This document shows, piece by piece, positions 58,460-64,000 of a stretch of 64,000 bases of DNA. The stretch is from NCBI GenBank assembly GCA_910574455.1, contig CAJSYZ010000002.1:3621671-3685670 (forward strand). The letters are read 5' to 3'. The notes beneath the pieces were generated by a model. It saw nothing but the letters and a program-made list of their open reading frames with translations, did no database searches and was not told where the DNA came from. Source of the DNA: Trichaptum fuscoviolaceum (lineage: Eukaryota; Basidiomycota; Agaricomycetes; Hymenochaetales; Trichaptaceae). Made by a program: the position numbers and the translations under genes. How positions within the stretch are numbered: the stretch's first letter is position 1; the number at the start of each line of letters is the position of its first letter.

Positions 58460-59752
58460 ATGCGATTTCATGTCCTCGGCTTGGGACCCGTTGGGCAGCT
58501 TTTCGCCTTCCACCTTCGCAGGACCATCTCTCCAAAACATGCAATCTCCCTCATGTTCAAGAACCCGCAACTCGCCAAGCGCATGCACGACAATCCCATC
58601 CACATCGAGTACCAAGGTGTCGTATCCTCCGTTTCTGGCTTCGACACAGAGTCAACGCTCGCAGGCGTGTACGACTTGCAAAATCGACGGAAAGAGATCG
58701 AAACGGACAGTGCGTTGTCAAAGGGGTCAGGAGATACGCTCATTTTACCATCACGGGATGCACGGAAGGCGATTGAGATCCCATGGGGAAAAGAGATTAT
58801 GGCTGGAAGAGGGGGAGAGCCGATCGAGTCGCTTATTGTGGCATGCAAAGCCCAATCCACGCTCGCTGCGATCAGACAGGTTGAACATCGACTGTCTCCG
58901 GAAAGCACTATCGTTTTGCTGCAAAACGGAAATCTTGGGGTACACCAACATCTCATCCAGAATATTTTCACGAAGGAGAAACGACCGAACTTCATTCTTG
59001 TATCAAATACTCATGGAGTATGGCTCAAAAGACCCCCGTTCCACGTCGTACATGCTGGAATCGGCCAGATGCATTTTGGAATCATCCCAAACGGAGAGCG
59101 AGATTTTGAAAAGACCTACTACGAGGGCGAGGAGAGCGATGACGGTCAAATCAGAAGACGAGGCGGAAAAGCGCAACTCAGCCTGGATGATATTGCCAGA
59201 CCGGCGGACGACGCCGAAATATCTCGTTACCGATCCTTGCGGAATACGGTCGCGGTTTTGCAAGGACTTACGGACTTGCAAGCGTTATGGGTACCATTCG
59301 AGAAGCTGGAGATTGTCCTTCGCCAGAAACTTGTCGTCAATTGCGTTGTAAACCCGCTCACCGCCATTCTCGGTTGCCAGAATGGGGAGCTTTATGAGGA
59401 CCCTGCTGCAAACCGTCTGACACAGCGCATTTGCCATGAAGCCGCGGAAGTGTTCAAGAGGGAACTGGTTGCGAACGCGGGGCCGGGTACAAAACGCTCG
59501 GAAGTAAACATCCCTCCGGAACTGACTGCACCCAAGCTTGTCGACGAGTGCAAGCGTGTGGCCCGAATCACAGCAGGCAATACCTCGTCTATGCTTGCAG
59601 ACTTAAAGAAAGGCAACAAATCGACGGAAATTGAATTTCTGAACGGCTACCTCTTAAATCTTGCAAAGCAGTACGGATGCACAATTCCTGTGAATGCGAC
59701 GATGGTAGACTTAGTGAAGATGCGGACGACTTTACCATATGATTCACTGTAG
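58460..59752 (+). CDS. Ketopantoate reductase family (2-dehydropantoate 2-reductase)
   Basis: A single exon gives 430 residues. The N-terminus MRFHVLGLGPVGQLFAFHL carries the NADP-binding GxGxxG motif. SLIVACKAQST gives the conserved lysine region, IVLLQNGNLG follows, and VSNTHGVWLKRPPFHVVHAGIGQMHFG is the central beta segment. The helical C-terminal domain includes LVVNCVVNPLTAILGCQNGEL, AGNTSSMLADLKKGNKSTEIEFLNGYL and GCTIPVNATMVDLVK, all typical of PanE/ApbA enzymes. These reduce 2-dehydropantoate to pantoate on the way to coenzyme A. It is longer than bacterial PanE (about 300) because of an insert near residues 65-115 and 230-260. No introns are seen. Fungi often have several paralogues, so pantothenate synthesis is likely but not proven. 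Confidence 0.9.
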   Translation: MRFHVLGLGPVGQLFAFHLRRTISPKHAISLMFKNPQLAKRMHDNPIHIEYQGVVSSVSGFDTESTLAGVYDLQNRRKEIETDSALSKGSGDTLILPSRDARKAIEIPWGKEIMAGRGGEPIESLIVACKAQSTLAAIRQVEHRLSPESTIVLLQNGNLGVHQHLIQNIFTKEKRPNFILVSNTHGVWLKRPPFHVVHAGIGQMHFGIIPNGERDFEKTYYEGEESDDGQIRRRGGKAQLSLDDIARPADDAEISRYRSLRNTVAVLQGLTDLQALWVPFEKLEIVLRQKLVVNCVVNPLTAILGCQNGELYEDPAANRLTQRICHEAAEVFKRELVANAGPGTKRSEVNIPPELTAPKLVDECKRVARITAGNTSSMLADLKKGNKSTEIEFLNGYLLNLAKQYGCTIPVNATMVDLVKMRTTLPYDSL

Positions 59753-60170
59753 TTTAGTAAACTAATCTTCACCTGCATTTTTCGTTTTTTTTTTCCTTGC
59801 TTTCGTAGACTTTGAAGTATAAATATTAAAATAATCGTACCTCTACTCCCACTGACACGTGATCGCGCAATAGTACTACGCAACTTGAACCGACTCGGAA
59901 TTAGTTTCGACCTGATTATGTTCGACTGTGCATATCTTCACCAAGTGAAGGAAGATACGTCGATGAGCATGTTTGCTACAACCTGTACAGGACCAATGTG
60001 TCTACGACTGCGCACGGATGCCGACACGGATGTCCTGTCTTTCAAGTTCGTCATTAGAACTACGTCGTGGTCTTGGCAAGGCATGGCATGATGATAGTAA
60101 TCGGATCTAGCCTGGGTCTCCCCTATGACCCTAACCTCTCTACCTCTGACCACCATCATCTGACGAATAT
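59753..60170. other. Spacer before the HET-C gene
   Basis: These 418 bp start with T-rich sequence (the probable 3' UTR of ketopantoate reductase) and end with the upstream region of the HET-C gene. Only chance frames are seen. Confidence 0.5.
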
Positions 60171-63100
60171 ATGCATTCAATCACTACTTTGTTCCTTGTA
60201 CTCACTGTTCTTGTTATCCTTGCACCGAGCGTACACGCGTTTGGTGCGGGAGATATTCCTGACTTCGCATACCTTGAAGGTAAACTTGTGGCACGGCTGT
60301 ATGCAATTTATTAACCCATTGAATAGGCAAGGCATTCAGGCATGGTGACATCGAAAGCATACTTGAGGAACTGGCGAAGACCGCTGGAGTTGCGGCGGGT
60401 GGAAGCGGTTTGTTGGGCTTTGCGAGCTCCGTGTTCAATGCGGCGAAAGGAGGATCGAAGTTCAGTAAGATGGACGTCAAGCGAGTCTACTTTGTGCGTT
60501 CAGCTTTGTGCCTAATAATTGGTGGAATTCTTGACCATGATACTACAGGGAAATTGGCTGCGTGACTACTCTCAGGTATTTTGACATGTCTTTCATGCGG
60601 TTGATCATCTATCCGACTTGTTCTCCGATTGTGTAGGCAATGGACATAGCCGGATTGAGCAAACTATCTCCGGATACAATCGTCATGATCATCTCCATCC
60701 TGGGATTCATGGTATATACCTTTCTAATTTACTAACAAACAAGCCCTCATGATGGTCATTTCATAGACATTTGGATTCGCCACTGAGGAATTTGAAGTGA
60801 CTGCTGATAGACTGGGTGTCTACCTTCCGGTGGTATGCAGAACTTGACTCAGCGAAGCTTTCTAGTTGCTGACTTTTCTCCAATGCTCTTAAAGGAGCAC
60901 ATCGATAATCCTAAGTACTTACACATTTTGTTATAGAAAGACCCATATATGCTAACTCACGTCGTAGAGGATATGCCGAGAAGGAAGGAGATGCTCGACA
61001 ATTTCATCCGAAGTTGCGCCCACCGGTCGACCCAAGAGAACTCGAAATCGATGAGAGGACTGGTATGAAGGTGAGCAGCTGTCAATCAATTTGAAGAAAC
61101 GATTATGACATCGCATACTTACTGTTTTATAGAAATACATTGCGACCGAAAACGAAGGCTGGGATACCTCAACAGCGCACATCCGTCGTACTTTCGAGAA
61201 ATGTATCAATCATGGCCGCAGAGCTCGCGGAAGGGAAAACGCAGATCTATGGGAAGCGTATAGACTTTTAGGAACTGGCTTGCATACAATGGAGGATTTG
61301 TTAGCTCACAGCAACTGGTGTGAACTCGCGTTAAGGAGACTGGGTCATGAAGAAGTGTTCTGTCATGTAGGAGACAACGGTACGTACCTGGTCATTGCGT
61401 GCGTAGTGTATCTAACCGTGGGCACAGTGATTGTCAATACCCCGAATGGACCAGCTCCTCCTCTTATTACTGGAACATTTGGGAGTGCTGACTTCATACA
61501 TTCATTGATGGGGGAGGCAACTGAGTACGCGTTACAATTATTGCTCTACTTTTCACGTAACTCATTTCACGTAACTCAATATTTTGCTAGTCACTTGAGC
61601 GAAGCCAGTGTCACCGACCTGTATGCTAAGATGGATGATGTGCGTATGAAATGTCATACACCGACTCTTCGGAGCTTAACTTGGTTGCCAGGCCGGAAAC
61701 TCGGACTCTTCCCTAGATGGATTGCTGCGTATCTTCAAGAAATTGCCTCTTGGCGGCAGTGGAGACGACGATGCACAACAAGCAGAAGACATCAAGAACA
61801 AGGCCTATAATTTCGACCCGGATACGGTCGCACCAAAGGAAGTCCAAGAGCAACTCTTCGCTGTTCTGAAGTGGCGGGATGGAATTTTCAGAGACATAAC
61901 GACGAAGATCCAGATGATTCCTGGCTTAGAGGATCTCATTGACCAGCTGACTAACGCTCTGAATGCCTGTATGTTTCCGAGTCTACTCGCAGGCCAAGGA
62001 TGCTCACTGAGCTATATGCAATAGATGTGTATACTGTTCTGGCACCATGGCTTACAGTACGTGATGCGTATCAGAAGTAAGATATAGCCGTAACTGATGT
62101 GTCTTGTCATAGCCGATCCTTAAGCAGGCCACTGGAGTGCTCGGGGAAGGGAGCAAGGCAGTAATCGATTCTGATGATCAGTATGCTGTAAGATTCAAGT
62201 TATTTTGTTGTACTTGAGCCCCGGTTAAACAATAACAGGTCTTCGACGATCCTGATGCTTCCGACCCTTCCCATAGCCTGTTGTCGAAAGATCACTTTGG
62301 TCTTATCCTCAATGAACCGGCAGGGAAAATCGCAAAATTGGTCGTCGAACACACTGTGAACCTCATTGTCAAAGTAAGACAGGAGTTTTGCCTTCCATTT
62401 AGTCGAGGCTCATTGAGGTTGCATTTCAGGCATGGTTCAATGACGACGACCCCCGAAGAATTATTGATGAAGTAAATCCATCTATTTTCTGACTGATGCG
62501 TTCTGACGCATTTTGTAGATACTCGAGGCATTCCATCATCCTTACTATGCGACAGGGAGATCACAGATTCAGAGAATTATGATGGACCAGCTGGAACGCT
62601 GGCTTGGGGGTCTCGGAGAGGACGAAGGTCGCCAAACAATCCAAGCCCTTACTAAGGTCGGTCACAAACACCCGCATTTGAACATGGGCGCGCATATATT
62701 AACTTCTTTTATGTTGCCTCATGGCAAATACAGGAGAGTGTGCGGAACGGTAAAAACAAACGCTTAGGGTCAGAAGGTAATGCGAGCGGTGCATCGTATT
62801 CCGAGCCTGTTTCCGGTTACGGATCAAATACGAACTATGGCTCTCAAGGTGGCTATGAGCCCCAACAGAATTTGGAGACAAATCAAGGGCGGCGATACAA
62901 TCAACAGCAGGGTATCGCATACGGTGGTAGGTGCAAATGTGAAGTACAGGACGGCCTTGGGTTGATTAGATCTTGTTCCGATAGGTGTCAGTGAGGAAGT
63001 TAGGTCAAATAACTCTGCTAATGCCGAGTCGTTCTTCCGGCCCAACGATGAAAATAGACACGAGAAGAAACACGAAGGCAGTGGGCGCCATTATAAGGAC

Positions 63101-63914
63101 GAGGACTGTCAGCTTGCTTTGTTGGCCAGTTTGTATGCGATTATCTGATTTTTGTTCTTTCATAGCGCACCAGGGTTACGGTGGAGGTGATACCGGTTAT
63201 TACAACCGGGATGTAGATAATCAGAGCGGCCGCCAAGCTCAAGAATATGATAATAGTGAGTTCACAAGACAGATGGAATGACGGACGGCAGAACGCTGAT
63301 CCGTGCACGAATAGACTATGGCAGCCGTAGTAGCCAGAATCAGTACGGCGGCGAGACCGGCTCTTATGACCGCGGTGAAAACGACTATGGAGACGGAGAC
63401 TCCTATTCGCGGCGGCGCAATGAAACTCAGAACGACTACAGCTATGGACACCAGGCTCAAGCACCGTCGTACGACAGCTCTTTTGCGGGCGGTGATGAAA
63501 GGCAAGAACACCATGGCCGTCGACGCCATGATGAGGAGCCGGTGAACACGTACGAATCTTCGGCCCGGACCGGGTATCAGCCGTCATACCAGCAGCCAGT
63601 ATACGGCGGAGGCGGATTTGAGAATAACGAATTCTCGTCAGGAGGCGATGTGCAACACTGAACAGGGCCGCGGGGAGTATGGGGGTGGCAATGAATTCTC
63701 TGGGGAAAACGAAGAACATCGCCACAAAAAGCATCATAAGAAACATGAGAAGCGTGAGGAGCCCGACGAAGTCAGCGAGTCGTATGATGGCGGATATGGC
63801 GGCAGGCCGTATGGAGGGAACGATGAAACGTTTGGCGCCGAACGACTGAATCTCGAAGACCGGGAGGAGAGCCATGGAGGTCGACACCGACGCAGGGACG
63901 ACTACTACGAGTGA
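60171..63914 (+). CDS. het-c: HET-C family secreted protein (heterokaryon-incompatibility type)
   Basis: Twenty exons run in one frame to a stop at 63661 (803 residues): 60171-60279, 60327-60493, 60549-60575, 60637-60711, 60767-60832, 60895-60914, 60968-61070, 61133-61379, 61428-61524, 61591-61639, 61692-61968, 62025-62056, 62113-62187, 62239-62373, 62430-62471, 62519-62656, 62734-62926, 62985-63107, 63166-63255 and 63315 onward. A signal peptide (TLFLVLTVLVILAPSVHA) leads into FGAGDIPDFAYLEGKAFRHG. HET-C motifs follow: FGNWLRDYSQAMDIAGLSKL, GRENADLWEAYRLLGTGLHT, MEDLLAHSNWCELAL, NTPNGPAPPLITGTFGSADF. The C-terminal 200 residues are Gly/Tyr/Asn/Gln/Arg-rich. From about 63662 to a TGA ending at 63914, clearly coding-like sequence (HRHKKHHKKHEKREEPDE, GGYGGRPYGGND) continues in another frame. 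A 43-nt intron (63600-63642) or a frameshift could join them. In Neurospora, het-c alleles drive nonself recognition; here that is inference. Confidence 0.87.
61551..61578 (+). repeat. Perfect 14-bp tandem duplication inside a het-c intron
   Basis: TTTCACGTAACTCA occurs twice head to tail (61551-61564 and 61565-61578) in the intron between exons 9 and 10. The unit contains TAAC, so the copy also doubles a possible branch-site sequence. Being intronic, it does not change the protein. Confidence 0.8.
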
Positions 63915-64000
63915 ACCTGATGCTCTGATGAAGTGGAGAAAGCAGGTAAACGGAAAGAAGTATTAGGCGGATGGCCGTGCTTGTCGGTCGAAAGCCTAGG

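Noticed and set aside
58422..59351. 309-codon open frame overlapping ketopantoate reductase on the same strand
   Set aside because: It is a +1 frame of a gene with clear PanE motifs, and its own composition (Arg/Ser-rich, no motif) is that of a shadow frame.
1..64000. CRISPR arrays, tRNA or rRNA genes, transposons, bacterial-type operons or prophage
   Set aside because: No regularly spaced repeats, no tRNA-like B-box with clover-leaf context, no transposase or reverse-transcriptase motifs were seen on either strand by eye; a covariance-model or repeat search was not possible.

Overview
The window is nuclear DNA of a filamentous basidiomycete, most likely an agaricomycete (mushroom-forming fungus). 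The reasons are the high gene density on both strands, genes broken by many short GT..AG introns (mostly 45-65 nt), very small exons, and the gene families present (KRE6/SKN1 glucan-synthesis GH16, a FAS1-repeat surface protein, HET-C, a PD-(D/E)XK-like fungal family). No rRNA, tRNA, transposon, CRISPR array or bacterial-type operon was seen. I rebuilt gene models by hand: reading frame was followed across each GT..AG intron, and exon lengths were checked to keep codon phase. Family names come from recognised sequence motifs, not from a database search.

Layout. 1-118 is the tail of a + strand gene. 119-4574 holds no gene I can recognise. 4575-10954 carries two - strand genes in tandem: an Mdm1/SNX13-type sorting nexin and TRM6 (tRNA m1A58 methyltransferase subunit). 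11213-12900 is Rab GDI (+), convergent with RAV1 (-, 13055-18021). RAV1 is divergent from a five-repeat FAS1 membrane protein (+, 18331-21176). A + strand run follows: a SAM methyltransferase, an orphan protein and a UBE2O-like E2 (to 28922). KRE6/SKN1 (-) is divergent from a PD-(D/E)XK-like protein (+). ARG2 (N-acetylglutamate synthase, -) is separated by a 1.9 kb spacer from a carnitine/acylcarnitine carrier (+). A PP2C phosphatase (-) is followed by two tandem AIF/FSP1-like FAD oxidoreductases and a homeodomain gene (all +). UTP17/WDR75, an F-box protein, a PB1-domain protein and a xylose-reductase-type aldo-keto reductase lie on the - strand. Ketopantoate reductase and a HET-C homologue (+) close the window.

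Most genes are housekeeping and act in separate pathways: membrane contact and trafficking (Mdm1, GDI, RAV1), RNA and ribosome biogenesis (TRM6, UTP17), arginine, pantothenate and fatty-acid metabolism (ARG2, ketopantoate reductase, the carrier), and cell wall or surface (KRE6, FAS1). I see no gene cluster with one shared task.

Points most worth checking: a carrier gene whose first coding exon appears to be only the ATG; a HET-C homologue whose coding tail continues in a different frame after a stop; a PD-(D/E)XK-like protein; a tandem AIF-like pair with matching exon lengths; a 7-nt exon in the UBE2O-like gene; and the unexplained 4.4 kb at the left end.
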